Positions 1 through 11,700 of a stretch of DNA of 64,000 nucleotides are shown in pieces. A model generated the notes under the pieces. It saw only the letters and a list, made by a program, of their open reading frames with translations, had not been told where the DNA came from and ran no database searches. Where the stretch lies: positions 2,852,001 through 2,916,000 of the forward strand of contig JAGMUV010000004.1 in NCBI GenBank assembly GCA_020744425.1, given 5' to 3'. The stretch's first letter is position 1. Each line of letters begins with the position of its first letter. The translations under genes were made by a program, and so were the position numbers. This stretch comes from Dactylonectria macrodidyma. Its lineage: Eukaryota; Ascomycota; Sordariomycetes; Hypocreales; Nectriaceae.

Positions 1-851
1 ATGTTCTTGGGCGGCCACATGGACCACCTCGGGGCTCTCTGGTAGATGCGGGCGGTAAGATGCGACAGGCCAAGCAGGCCGCCGTAGGTACACAGGAATG
101 CCGTGGAGGCGAGGAGGAGCAGGAACCAGTGTTGGTTGCCGTAGCCGACGCATGAGTTGATGAAGATGCAGTGGTGGTCGGACTTGGCTACACAGCGCTT
201 GCAGATGCTGCAGTGTTTGGACCGCGCGGGCTTGAGGAGGTGGCACGTCGAGCACTCGCGGCCAGGTCTGAATAGCGTGTGGTCATAAGGGTAGAGTGAA
301 AGGTGATAGTTGACATTCTCTGGGGTGATGTAGCCAGGATCGCTGGCGCAGGCGAGGTAGAGGAAGATGTAGGGCATAGCAACGGTGATGACGGCGGTAA
401 GCTTGGTGAAGGCGCCGATTTGAGGCCACATGTGTGGGAGATACATCGACTCAGAGACGATGAGTATAAGCAGAAAGAATCCCTAGGATGTGTTAGTCCA
501 TCATCCTGCTGCGATGTGCAAACGTCTATCCATGTTGCATGGGGTTGGCGACTTACCACGACTGTCCAGTGTCGATCATACACCATATAGGCGCCAAACC
601 TCGTCAAATAACCCGATACCCTTCCACCAGTGAGGGCCTGGTCCACAGCCAGCACCACGTTGGGTAGGTGAACCCATATTAACTTGTGCAACTTGGCAAT
701 AGGAGTACGTCTTGACGAATGTCAGCAAGTTTCCGTTCTCTGATGCACCAGCACTGACTGACCTCAAAGCAGGTAACCTTCCAAAAAAGGCCACAAAGAC
801 CATAAAGGATATAAAAAGAATGAGTAGCAGAATTGTTTTGAACGAAGACAT
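1..851 (-). CDS. swf1: Swf1-type DHHC palmitoyltransferase (3' end outside window)
   Basis: Integral membrane S-acyltransferase that attaches palmitate to cysteines near transmembrane segments; Swf1 acts at the ER. Seen: start ATG at 851 and three exons, 851-763, 710-557 and 482-1, running off the window. The two introns are 52 and 74 nt with GTCAGT and GTAAGT donors. The protein opens with a hydrophobic anchor of about 20 residues (SFKTILLLILFISFMVFVAF), then FGRLPALR. A loop follows with LTGGR and a second membrane segment (FFLLILIV). The Cys-rich domain has CHLLKPARSKHCSICKRC and the catalytic DHHC in KSDHHCIFINS, followed by GYGNQHWFLLLL. The PGYITPENV stretch before the Cys-rich domain is typical of filamentous-fungal Swf1 rather than Pfa3/Pfa4. 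Exon 2 starts at 710 because this restores a TPIAKLHKLIW-like segment; an acceptor at 692 would break the frame. The gene is divergent from rap1. Confidence 0.85.
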
Positions 852-1490
852 GATCGCTACGCTCCTCCAAGGCTTAGACCCTGATGACGATTTATGTAGC
901 CAAAAGTTAAGAAAAAATCCACCAGTTGTACTACTTGGCAACTGGAGGATTAGCTAGGGCTAGAGTTTGCGATTAGGCTCCCATAACTGTGTAAAATGAC
1001 CCTGATGTTTGAAGAAACCACATTTGTGACAAATATGGGCTAGCAGCACTGAGAGACCAAAGTCCCAATGAGTACACGTAGTTGAGCGTGGCTTTTGAGA
1101 ATCGTCAGCGGCTGGAAGCCTCGGGGTGCCCGGACATGCTTATAGGCGGACGCCAATGCACCGGTAACTCGATACCTGCTGTGCAGCAGTGACGCTTTAA
1201 TCTCGGCACGTGACCGCGCGATCGCGCGGCTCGCGACGAGGGATGCGACAGCAACGAACCCAGTGAATCAGTGAAACAGTGACATACGGCCGGCATCGTA
1301 AGGCTCTTTTTTTTGCCCTGTCAGTGTGATGAATATCAGCTCTCCTTCCTGGACTCACGCGTCTTGGCTGAGATCTATGAGCAGTTTGGAGTTCGGCCAC
1401 GCTAGCTAAACTGCAGCTCATCGACCCTAGACGCGACACCCTGATGCAGACACCACCGGCTGATCCTGAAGCGACAGCTCACTCGCCAAA
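852..1490. other. Intergenic region between divergent swf1 and rap1
   Basis: About 640 nt shared by two divergent promoters. It contains only short overlapping ORFs and a T-rich run near 1310. I see no RNA gene or repeat. Confidence 0.6.
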
Positions 1491-3906
1491 ATGGCTGCGG
1501 TGACTTACAATGGCGTAGAAAGCGCAGAGGGTGGGAACATATTCAAGGACGTCAAACTCTGGGTCGCGATGCGCGTTCCCATGCGCAAAGCGATACTCGA
1601 CATGATCACGGTAAGCTACCCCCTTCTTACCCTACTCGCCTGTCCTGATCCTAAAATTTTCTTAGAACAACGGCGGTACTGTCGTGCCCTTGGAAAAGCA
1701 CGCGGATATTCTCATCGCAGATCACGTTAGGAAGGATGCCCCATCAGGGTCCTACTCGTGGAAATTCGTCACCGAGTCTGTGGAGAACGGCATCATACAG
1801 ATCAAAGACCGATATCTCATCGGACGCGATCCGACTCTTCCTAGGCCGGCTGGTAGAGCTAGCCATGGGAAGAAGTCAACTCGGACGCCGTTCACTTCTG
1901 CTGAGGATGCGGCGCTCGCCAAATGGGTGCTTGCTCACAACGTTAATCAACTAGGAAACAAAATCTTTCAAGAGTTTGAGGCGGCGGTAAGTTTAAACCT
2001 GCTTTGAGCTTTGCTGTACTGACCGAATCAGAACCCTCGTCACACCTGGCAGTCGTGGCGAAGTCGCTTCGTCAAGAACCTCCAGGTGCTCCCCGTCGAC
2101 CAACTACAAGCGTTAGCTGCTTCAGCACCAGAACAAGAACCGAATGGTAATGAAGAAGAAACAGGGGAGGTTGCGGAAGTTCAACCCCAATCACAACTCC
2201 AACCACAACCCCAGAAGACTGCCGCGGTCATTCCCCATCGACTTGTTCAAAGGAGCTCCCCGCCGCCAGCTAAAACTGCCGAACCCGTTGAACCAATCCC
2301 CGACTCTCTCCAGGTGGAAATTGACGCGCGCCAAGACGATGTGTCCGATGCTGAACTTTCTGATCTCGAAGATGACATCAAAATGAAGGAATTCTATGAA
2401 GACTTGAACGAATACATCACAACTTTCGGACGTGATATCAAGCTACGGCCTAAGATAAGTGGCAAGACAATCGAACTCTGGGACCTCGTTGTTGCAGCTC
2501 AGGAAGCAAGACGAGGCGACATAGAGGGACTGGGCGACGTGGACTGGCTTGAAGTCGCCGTGGTCATGGGATTTGAGGCTGATGACACAAGTGCCGCTTC
2601 CCAATTGTGCCAGTGTTATGCGGAAAACCTAGCCGAGTTCATGGAAGCCATGGAGAGTTTCGACGAAGAGGAGGATGAAACTGCATACAACTACCGCGAT
2701 CCAATATCTGAGTTCAGCCCTGGTGGCCGTGTCCCTAGTGACGGGCCTTTATCAGAGTCTTTCCCGGAGCGCTCGCCACCACTTGACCCTCCCTCAACAG
2801 AGGAGCCAGGGCGCTGGGCGAGATCATCACCGCCCATCGGGGTTAAGCGCTCTCTAGGCCAGCGATCACTCTCTTCATCAGGACCCTTGACCAAGCGCCC
2901 GCGATACAACAAGAATATCGAGATTCCTTCAACCCCAGACATGGACCACAGAGTACGCCGACAATTTCCCTCGGCCCAACTCTTCTCCCCCAGTGTTCGA
3001 AAGAGTCTGTCGCGTCAGGACTATGTGGATGTTAGTGAGGCGTCGCAGCACCTCCCGCCTTTCCACGAGGAGGAGCTGCAGGTGGAGGAAGAGCCCGAAG
3101 ACGAAATTGAGGAGCTGGAGGTATCAGAGCCAAGGGAGGCGCAGCCACAGTCTCCTCTGCTGGATACAGAAGCAACCCCTGCCCATGGGAAGCCGTCTCA
3201 GCAACTCACCAATGAAGCTTTGAACCCAAGTCCTATACCTTTCAGTCTGAGCAACAGGGCCCGCCAGCCTACGAAAACAGAGCTGGACAGACCTGGTTCC
3301 AAAGCCAAACAAACATCTGAAATTGGTTCCAATCAGCGCCAGGAAGCTCGTCGGGGGGCAACAGCTGTCCCCGCACAAGAGCTCTCTTCCACCATCCAGA
3401 AGGGACCTAAACGTCCATCACGACGTTCCCTCCCTGCCACGTTCAGGTCCAACCCACAACCGAAACCTCCCACAGCGTCAGCACCAACGGAAGCGCCACG
3501 ACGCCCCTTACCAATGCCCTCGGAATCCAACCGTCGTGATATAGACGCATGGATCCGATATTACGAATCCCTTGAGTTCCCTCGCTCCGTCGTTATCGAG
3601 GGCCTGAAGCGCACTACGCTCACACCCGGCAACCTCGCCAGCCTCGTGATGCAGAGCCTCAAGGACGGCAAGGAGATACCATCCCATCACGAGGGCATAT
3701 GGACAGACCGCGACGATGCCGAACTCACTCTCGTTGCTTCCGTCGACCTCCGCGTTGAGCCTTCTGGCCCGGTCGCGGAGCGTCAGTATCGAAAGGCTCG
3801 CAGGGCGTCTGATCGGCTCGTTAAGAAGCATGGCCCGGCCAGGATAGAGCTTCGAAAGAGCTTCCTTGATGCACAAAATGCGGGAAAGCCGAATTCGGGA
3901 AGTTAG
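1491..3906 (+). CDS. rap1: Rap1 telomere/shelterin protein (BRCT, Myb, ARID-like, Rap1 C-terminal)
   Basis: Telomeric protein that in fungi joins the Taz1/TRF complex and limits telomere elongation and fusion. Exons 1491-1610, 1666-1986 and 2032-3906; introns 55 and 45 nt; about 771 residues. Seen in order: a BRCT-like domain (about residues 15-95; FKDVKLWVAMRVPMR, HADILIADH, SYSWKFV, DRYLIG); a Myb/Rap1-type domain (about 115-165; TPFTSAEDAALAKWVLA, HTWQSWRSRFVKNL), interrupted by the second intron; an ARID-like domain (about 250-335; FGRDIKLRPKISGKTIELWD, DWLEVAVVMGF); a long acidic, Pro/Gln-rich linker with a basic patch (LTKRPRYNK); and a C-terminal Rap1 protein-interaction domain (about 640-760; IDAWIRYYESLEFPRSVV, LRVEPSG). 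Kozak-like CCAAAATGG supports the start. The ARID-like call rests on pattern similarity only. Convergent with the Kar5 gene. Confidence 0.88.
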
Positions 3907-4127
3907 GATCTTTTCCGCTGGCTCTTCTCCACATCATAATGTGGTGCTCCTTGCGACTTAACTCTGACATTCTTTTCTGCTTGTATTACGAGAGTTTGAT
4001 TACATGGCGTTGGGCGTCCCGAAAAGATGGTGTTCGAATGGCATAGAATGTATGAGTTTTCGTTATTGCTTCCGGAATACCCAGACCTAGGTTGTTGGCC
4101 CCCAACAAAGTCTCAAATCAAAATGCT

Positions 4128-6290
4128 TTATTGTTGAAGTGTTGCCGTGATAGCTTGCTGCCCAATTCGTGATCTGTGCTCAGGTCTGTCGCTGTTTAAC
4201 TGCTGATTGAAGCCATTCGCCTGTCCAGCATGGTGCTTAATGTCAAGACCAAGCGCTTTTCCCATGTAACCCCTAACAACCTGTAACCCGAGTCCCAGCC
4301 TCCTCAGCCTGTGAATAATGAAGCAGCAGAACCCCGAGAAATAGAATATCGATGTGGCAGCCCAAAAACGCCCCTGAAACCCGCTGAACACCTCCTGTCA
4401 ACCCAATTTTAGCCGGAAGCCAATACGATGTCCCGAGATGTCATATCACTGAAGATGGTTGTGAATATTTCGTCGAAGATTTTTACCACTGACGCCGTTG
4501 TGCAGGCCATCTGTGAGCTTCTCGATACCGAAAGTTGTGTTAAGTTCAACCTGTTTCGGTCTGGATGCTGAGAGGAGATTGTCGGCATAGTGACTTGCGC
4601 TTGAGACAACACAGCCTATAAGCTCTCCTGCGTAGTTGTTAGAAATAGAACTTTTTGGAAGTCTTCGCACATACCAATGCCCACAAGCCATATGTTGCGT
4701 CCGATGGACGGTTCCAAGCCGTAGGATCCCATCATGAGGGATGCCACTGGGAAGAGCACGTACGGCCAGAGTCCAGACATCCCGAAGCCCCCAAATATTG
4801 AATTCCTAAAAACGGCTGCGGACTCAGCGGCGGTGTCGAGTGTGTCTAGAATCCGGGTGGCTTTTTGCTGTGCTTGCTCCAGACGTCCCTCGTGGCTGTC
4901 GAATTGAACGAGCAAATTATCAGCAAGCGACTCAAGTTTTTCCATTCCCTTTTAATAGTTAGCGCAAGCCTGTTAAATAATAATTCAGTGACTTACTGCC
5001 TCAAGCGTAGCCTGATGTTGGAACAAGTCCTCTGTTTTAACTCTCGTTGCTTCCTGCCTTGTATGAGCGCCAGTGAGCACCTCCAAGCACTTGAACTTAC
5101 CATTTGGTTATGCAGCACAAGTGAATATGATACCGCTGCAGATAGTGCGCTCGTTAAGACCTCCATTTCGTGGTTTGCATTTTGTGTGACGATTTGTATT
5201 GCCGACTTGTGCGATGCAGCTACCTCCGCTGTTGCATCTGTGGTTGCGCGGAGCAATACTGCCAAAAGCTGCTGCAAACCTCTTGCATTCTCGAGCCCCC
5301 CTTCGAAAATTTTGCTTGCTTCCTACTTTGAGCTTAGTATTATAGACCGATTTGATACAACTGACATTACCTTTGCAGTGCGGTGCAGTTGGCCATGTAT
5401 TATTTCGTCCACCATGCCTAGGTCTGTTCTGAGCTTGTCGATTTGGGTTGCGAGAATGCCCATAGAACCAGCTGTCTCATGGAATGCTCGATGGAGCGAA
5501 TGCAAACGCGCCTCCATATCAGCTTCTATTTGCGTTGTAAGCTGCTCGAGGATTTTGGTGATCCGTTGATATACGTGTATGTTTTGTGCTACGATAGAAT
5601 GGTAAGTTTCCAAATGCCACCACTAGCAAGGGATTACCAACCGTTCTCGTTGTCCGCACGGGCAGCTTCGCAAAACCTCAAGGTCTTGTGGCGGTAGCTC
5701 ACCCAGGTATTCCAAGCAGAGTCGGATTGAGCCAGGCCCTCAAGACAACTGTCAATTTCGGGCGTTGAAACGTGGAGCTGTGGCTTGTTTGAGACGGGAA
5801 GCGCAGTCAAAGCAGGTTCGCGGAACTTAGAACAGCTCAGAGGGATGACAAAACTTCCCCTCTCCAAGTCACATATTGCAAGACTAGCCGCATACGAGTC
5901 CACAAAGTCCCTTGCTGCTCTCTCACTATCCATATGGATCGTGGCCTCGTCTTGCCCGTCGAGTAAGTGGCAATTGTTGACCAGCAGGCGTGCAGCGATT
6001 CGATGACAGAGGGGCTCTGACTCTAGCTCTTGAAGCTCTCGGAAAGCGACGGTGTACATGTTGGAGATTTGAGGCTCGTGGTTGACCCCTCGCGACGTGG
6101 TGTAGCTGGAAGAATCCAAGTGCATGGTGCTCCCTTCTAGTGATTGTTAGCATTCATGCGACGCAATCGAGGCTTCGCACTCACCTTGGCTGCGCTGCTT
6201 CAAGCCCTACGAGAAGCCATGACTGCCATTAGGGAAAGCTCCGAGTGCAAGGCCTCCAAGGAGGAGAAAGTCGAGTGCCTCGAGCCGCAT
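4128..6290 (-). CDS. kar5: Kar5/Tht1-like nuclear fusion (karyogamy) protein, with an in-frame TAG in the signal exon
   Basis: ER/nuclear-envelope protein needed for nuclear fusion after mating. Proposed exons: 6290-6185, 6136-5642, 5588-5371, 5322-5101, 5053-4997, 4948-4675, 4627-4494, 4394-4128. All joins from 6125 onward keep frame (551 residues from the internal ATG at 6125). Family signature: [20 protein letters not shown] with [22 protein letters not shown], a conserved Cys set, coiled-coil middle exons ([20 protein letters not shown]), then hydrophobic segments [20 protein letters not shown] and [19 protein letters not shown]. The first exon encodes an obvious signal peptide ([19 protein letters not shown]). 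The best donor (GTGAGT at 6184) with acceptor CACTAG brings it into frame with the rest only if a TAG at 6209-6207 is read through. A weak donor (GTAGGG at 6210) with a poor GAG acceptor would avoid the stop. The gene is therefore either spliced unusually or recently disabled. Family call is firm; integrity is uncertain. Confidence 0.78.
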
Positions 6291-6752
6291 CTTGCTTGCG
6301 CCTCCGAGTACGGAACACCGGTCTGAAGTAGAGGCCGGGAATGTTGAGTCGCGACACTAATGAGTTGGTAATTGGCGGATATTTGGATTCCTCCCACAGT
6401 CTATAGAGCAAAAAATGAGAGGCTGATTGAGGGGAGGAAATTTCAGAGGGTAGAGTGAAACTTGCTGGTGGAAGGAGGAAGGTGCGATTGTGGCTGAGAG
6501 ACAGGTTGTTTCTCGACCCAAACGCGACCTGCATGCGGAAAGACCAACGATTTATTTTCTCGCTGCCGTTTTCCTCAGGCTCAAATGACTCAATGTCGAT
6601 GATAACAAACAGGTAAAAATAAGTCTATATCCTGGGTGCCATCGGGATACCAACCGCGCGCATGCCAGAAGGTATGCACGACGCTGGCACAGCAGATGAT
6701 GGCCCAACCAGAAATTGCACCAGCCTAATCACAACGTCGTGCGTGGCGCCAG

Positions 6753-6769
6753 ACACACACACACACACA
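6753..6769. repeat. (CA)n microsatellite
   Basis: About eight CA units in a gene-free stretch. Confidence 0.9.
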
Positions 6770-9700
6770 TACCATATAGTGTTCATTTCCACACGTCTTT
6801 CTCTCAAATCTACGCAAGTACATGCATCCAAAGGGTTGCCACTGCTACAGGGATGTGGATGTGGTAGGTAGGTTAGTCGAGGACTGATCTGGATCCTTAA
6901 CGATCTTCACTGCTTCATTACCAGGCATCAAAAAGATAACCCAAACAATATTCTTTGTGTTGTGGGACTTTAAGATCAGCTGAATGATGCAAACATGCCA
7001 CAGTTCACTGCATGGCCCTTACGGAATGGACCAACAAACATGCAACAGTCCCTATTATGCCAACAAACAGTCAGTTTCCTAGCGATCAGCAGATACTCGA
7101 TCTATACGTAAAGGCGCATTATACCTCGATCGAGCCTCGCAAATAATTAGATGGAGTCGGACGAGTTCCTTCGCGAATTGAGGAGTTTTGCCCATCGTTC
7201 TTGGGCAATCGACGCATTAATGCAGATAGGAGACACGTATGCAGATTCCGTAGTGTGTCCACATGTCTAGGCGATGCAAAAACAATGTCCTTATCATATT
7301 GAACTCGAGTCTAGGTGCTTTTCTACACTCCCTTGCGAGATTTTCGGAGACTGGCGAGCTTCCGTGCAGTCTACTTTGCTACACACCAAATGTAGAGGTC
7401 GCAAGGGGTGTCCTGCTAAACACAATGCCCGCCAGCTTTCTAGTCGATGATCGCAAAGACAATCCGCCCCTGTGGATCCTGTAGACTCATTTCACGGGTA
7501 ACCCTAAGCCCAATAGCTGAAATCGTTTGCCACCGGTGCCTCGGTTTCTCTCAGCCGCTGCTTGACGTGGAAGCTTGTGCCACCCACCGGCTTGCCCGTG
7601 CGCATCATGTTGAAGTGAAGGAGCGTGACTGCCATTTGGTTGCATCAATCTCGTGGAGACGGGCGGGCTTTTAACAATGCAAGAGGACAAAAAAGCAGCT
7701 GCTCTTCTCTAGCTGGTACATCGGGGAGGAACAGTTGGCGAAAAGCTCAATTAAGCAGCGAATCTACTGATGTCAGTACATGATATAAGGGCGTTATACA
7801 AATCGTACGTCCTAGCAGAGTCGCCCAGACCAAGGCCATAACAAGGTGGCCCAGAGTCAGGTAACTTATTTCTCTCGACCTTCTACCTTACCATGTCATC
7901 TATTAGAGAAGTAAAATTGTCTATGCGACATGGTTCCCGTGTCGTGGCTTCCTATAGCTATAGCTATAGCCTTAACTGACGGTCGGACTTGATACCATCC
8001 TGGACGGAGGCGGAACACATCCATCACTTTCTGGTGACACAGACTATCACATTCGAATGGACTAAACTGAGTACGAATTCGGCTTATGAGAGTTGGAGAT
8101 TACTACTGGCGGAATCTCTGTCAAAGGCGCCGAATCCTTGGTACCTGTATTCCCGATCAGGCTACCATTGCGCCGTGGGGTTTGCTTCGTACATGTACAT
8201 CGCTCATGGAAGACCTCTTTCATCGCATTTGTAACTCTTGTTTTAATGACTAGAATTCCGCCCATATAGTTCTGAATAATTCGGACAAAATTTTGACGCC
8301 CGAAGCCTGCATGATGTTTGCCTTCTATTAGCTCAAGGATGCCCTCGCGTCAAGAAGGAGCAGATTGAGAGCGACTATTTATTGACACACTACGCAATGC
8401 AAGAAACTTCCGCATTTGGCGAATGAAGTCGCTCGTTTAAGGCAGGACTGTGAGTGTGCCATAGAGCTGAAAAAGCCATGCAAGGATCTAGAAGGAGCCG
8501 CCCCGAGTCATGTTCCCCCCATTGTCCTGTTTAGTAATATTAACATGATCTGATGGAAATTCCCTGCAAATGACTGTCAGCCAATGACATGATGCTTGGT
8601 CATTTCCCCCATCGTCGAGTCGTCCTGCACGATTCAACATGGCTGTTGGTGACAGTGACTTCTATTTGATTGGCCACAATTTGGTCCTGACACCAATTTG
8701 CGAACGACTACCGAAGAAGGGTGTCTTACGTAGTATGCAAGTAATAGATACCATATGAGGGCACATGTTACCATACCTCAAAGTGTAGAATCGTTGTTGG
8801 GCCGGATGAAGGAGTGTGAAAGGTTAGTGAAGTCGTTCTTGTGAGGAAACGAGATGCAAAATAAGATGAGAATCGAAAGCGGCATTCAAAAGATGACGAG
8901 TTTCAAAGGTAAAGAAAGGTGCTGCTTCTGGATAAAGCGGGCCTGGGGGTGCAACTTCCAACCTTACATTGGGTTCAAGATGGCGTATTGCAATCAACAT
9001 GGCTCAAAAATGGGAACATACGTAAGCCAAAAGCCGTGCAACCAATAGTCAATACGGAGAGACGTATATGTCACAAATGACAATAATTCCTCCAGCCTGA
9101 GAATTTTTGAACTATAGTCTCCGTTTTTATAGGTTAATAAGATCTGCCAAGTTTGTAAACCAGGACAGACGCAGCAGACATGCCTAAAACGTGGCTTGTA
9201 GTTGACCACTCATGCTCTCTGTCATTCGTCAATTTTATGTATCATGTCGCCATGTCAATTCGTGAATAGGCAGGTTGGGACGCTCAGTTGATAAAGTAAT
9301 GCTAGTAATCATCTCGTTGTCATTATTCGTCACCATGTCATGCAGCTAAAGCTCAGTAGCAGAGAAGTGTGGGCGACACAAGGGTGCTGACTTTGGCCTT
9401 GTCCATTGTGGTAGGACAGACAACTGCGGTTGTACGGCATACACTTTAATGAATCTGCAACTACTTGCACTAACTAATGTAAGTACCTAGTCAAATTCCC
9501 TCCCACACGCCCAATGAGGGGGCCGAATGAGAGAGGGCTAAGAGGTCATACAGACTGACCGGCTCGAGAATTATGATCTGTCATTCCCGTCGCCTTATTG
9601 CTGATGGGCACAGTACCAACAAAATCTCATCAACCAGAACATGCCAATAGCCGAGTCGTTTTCGTCAAAGCTAACGAACACGACCATCCAATCATAGGAT

Positions 9701-10894
9701 TCAACATTTTCTGCGGGTCATTGTTTGGCGACCTAGAACTGTTAAACGGCCCGAGATTGGCGACGCCATCTTGTTCAGTGATTCCCGAGGTCCCTGTGAC
9801 TTGAGAAATTCCATCCAAGAATAGCTGCGCTTAGTTGCAAGTTAATTAGGAGTCAGAGGGCAGTCAGAACAGAGTAGATGTAAGGTTCCAAGCATGCCGG
9901 AGCTCAGAAGCGAATTGAACTTAATAACTACTAGTACCAAACGCAGTCGCATTCTTGTGCGCAATGGTCAATGTGGTGGGCTAGAGTTGGCTGTGAATTA
10001 CCCTATACCAAACCCCAGGGCGCAGGTTGGCGGACAAGGTCGCAATTCATCAGTATTCCGACGGACGGCAGTTAATTATTACTGATAACTCTACGGGATG
10101 AAAAGGTTGCCATTCCCGGCCTCTCCCAGGTCCAATAACGCCCTGTGCTTACCCTTTGTCGGCTCCGTGTACTTACTGGACAACGACCCGCTTCCGCGCA
10201 TGGTTCCGCCTCTCGAGCTTCCTTGCCGAGAGATGCGAGGCGGAGACAAATCGTACGGTTTCGAGCCGTTGACCCACCGACCAGAGCAAGCCCTCTCGGC
10301 GACGTGTGGCATGCCGTACCAGCCTGCCAAAGCCTCCAAGTCTCCCGGGGCTTTGGAGGCGCGTCAGTGGTTCGTCAGAGATGGTCGAGAAAGCGGTGAC
10401 AGGACAGCCAGGCACACGAGACGAGGGGTAGCATGTATTAGCATGTAGTAGTATGTATTAGTATGCGCTGTATGACCACGAACTGCAGCCGTGCGCCGTG
10501 GGCGTCTTGCACTGCAGGACATCGTCGTCTCCGCCACGCAGGGGTCCCCTCCCTCTGGCCCAACAGGACTGGTACATTTGACGAGTTAGGGCATGGTGGC
10601 TTTGGCCTACCTCCGAGGAGGGATACCGTACTCGGAAACGCAGCCGGCTGCCGGTAGTGATTCGCCGATTCGTCTGGCCGCTGGCTCACCGTGGGACGGC
10701 TTTGTTTGACAAGTCTCTGGCTTCGATATCGCTCTTTTTGTGTGTCTTCAACAACACGGCTTCACTCCTCGTCCGGTCGCGCGCGCTGTTATTAGACAGC
10801 CCCCCGAAGAGCCGTGCAGCAACTAGAAGCGCAAGGTGTCAGAGACGAACAGCCGTGATTGACACGAGGAAACGGGACAGAAGACAGCCAATCA

Positions 10895-10924
10895 CCCATC
10901 ACATCCCATCACATCCCATCACAT
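10895..10924. repeat. Three tandem copies of a 10-bp unit
   Basis: CCCATCACAT occurs three times head to tail without a mismatch, about 195 bp upstream of the small Cys-rich ORF. It may be chance slippage or a promoter element. Confidence 0.85.
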
Positions 10925-11118
10925 GGCAAACCACAAACTGATTGACGGCGGTGGTTGCCCATCATTCACTCCGGAAAGGTACCTCTTTTGACTATATTAA
11001 ACCACCCTCATCAATCGTTTTTGCGGCAGACTCAACTTACCTGTAACATAGCGCGAAGACAACAATTTCGTATTGTGTGAAGAGTGTGCGGAGCCAAACA
11101 AAACTGACCCTAGCGGAG

Positions 11119-11331
11119 ATGTGTATACAAGTGGATAAGGAGTGGTCTTGTGGTCACATAGCATTTGAAAACATCAAGTGGTGTAAAGACGCCCTCAAGG
11201 GGTGCAAGGGGCCCCCCGCCGAGCATGAGATTATCAAGTGCGACGACAAGTGCGACGACTGTTTACGAATTGAGAATATGCCAGAACCACTGGATATGAG
11301 TGAGGAGCACAAGGTGGTTCTGAAGGAGTAG
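11119..11331 (+). CDS. Small cysteine-rich hypothetical protein
   Basis: 70-residue ORF starting MCIQVDKEWSCGH and containing six cysteines in the first 50 residues (a CGH, then paired Cys in CKDALKGCKG and CDDKCDDC), followed by an acidic tail. There is no signal peptide and no intron. Small fungal proteins beginning with Met-Cys and carrying a CGH motif are common and uncharacterised; the Cys/His pattern could bind zinc. The ATG at 11119 was chosen because the frame upstream has no other ATG. It lies downstream of an AT-rich TATATTAAA stretch (around 10993). The function is unknown. Confidence 0.5.
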   Translation: MCIQVDKEWSCGHIAFENIKWCKDALKGCKGPPAEHEIIKCDDKCDDCLRIENMPEPLDMSEEHKVVLKE

Positions 11332-11700
11332 AGCAAGTCCAAAATGGAATGGAGAGGTGAATTACGACCATGATGAATGGGGCTTATGAGCTGGTCAGCG
11401 ATGTACTTTGATATTTGAGTGTAAGCTAATCCTAACGATTTACACGCAAGCCTTCCAACTAACAGCGCTACTACTGCAAGGGGGACTTTAAGATGTATAA
11501 CAAGCAAGTGGAAACATGACCTAGCAAAGAGAGCATAGAAGTGCAAATAAGAATATCACAGTATCATACCGAGGAGCCGCACAACCCGCTAGCCTCCCCA
11601 TTTCCTCGACTGGTACGAGGCTCCACACCCGAGGCTCTGGTCTGGTGCCATCGCTCGCACTAGGTTGTGTGAGACGGCAGCGTATGAGGGAGGCTGAAAA
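11332..11700. other. Convergent 3' region
   Basis: Only short ORFs, between the 3' ends of the small Cys-rich gene and the LysM gene. No feature recognised. Confidence 0.5.

Larger units (their letters stand above)
6291..11118. other. Gene-poor 4.8 kb intergenic region
   Basis: Both strands hold only short ORFs with no recognisable domain, codon bias or splice structure. Local features are a CA microsatellite near 6753-6769, a short CTATAG tandem near 7950-7975, and three exact 10-bp repeats at 10895-10924. I could not identify transposon ends, target-site duplications or an RNA gene. It may contain unrecognised non-coding RNAs or old repeat remnants. Confidence 0.55.

Noticed and set aside
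4865..5569. 234-codon ORF on the plus strand
   Set aside because: Runs across exons and introns of kar5 in antisense; no domain, while the minus strand gives a consistent spliced gene.
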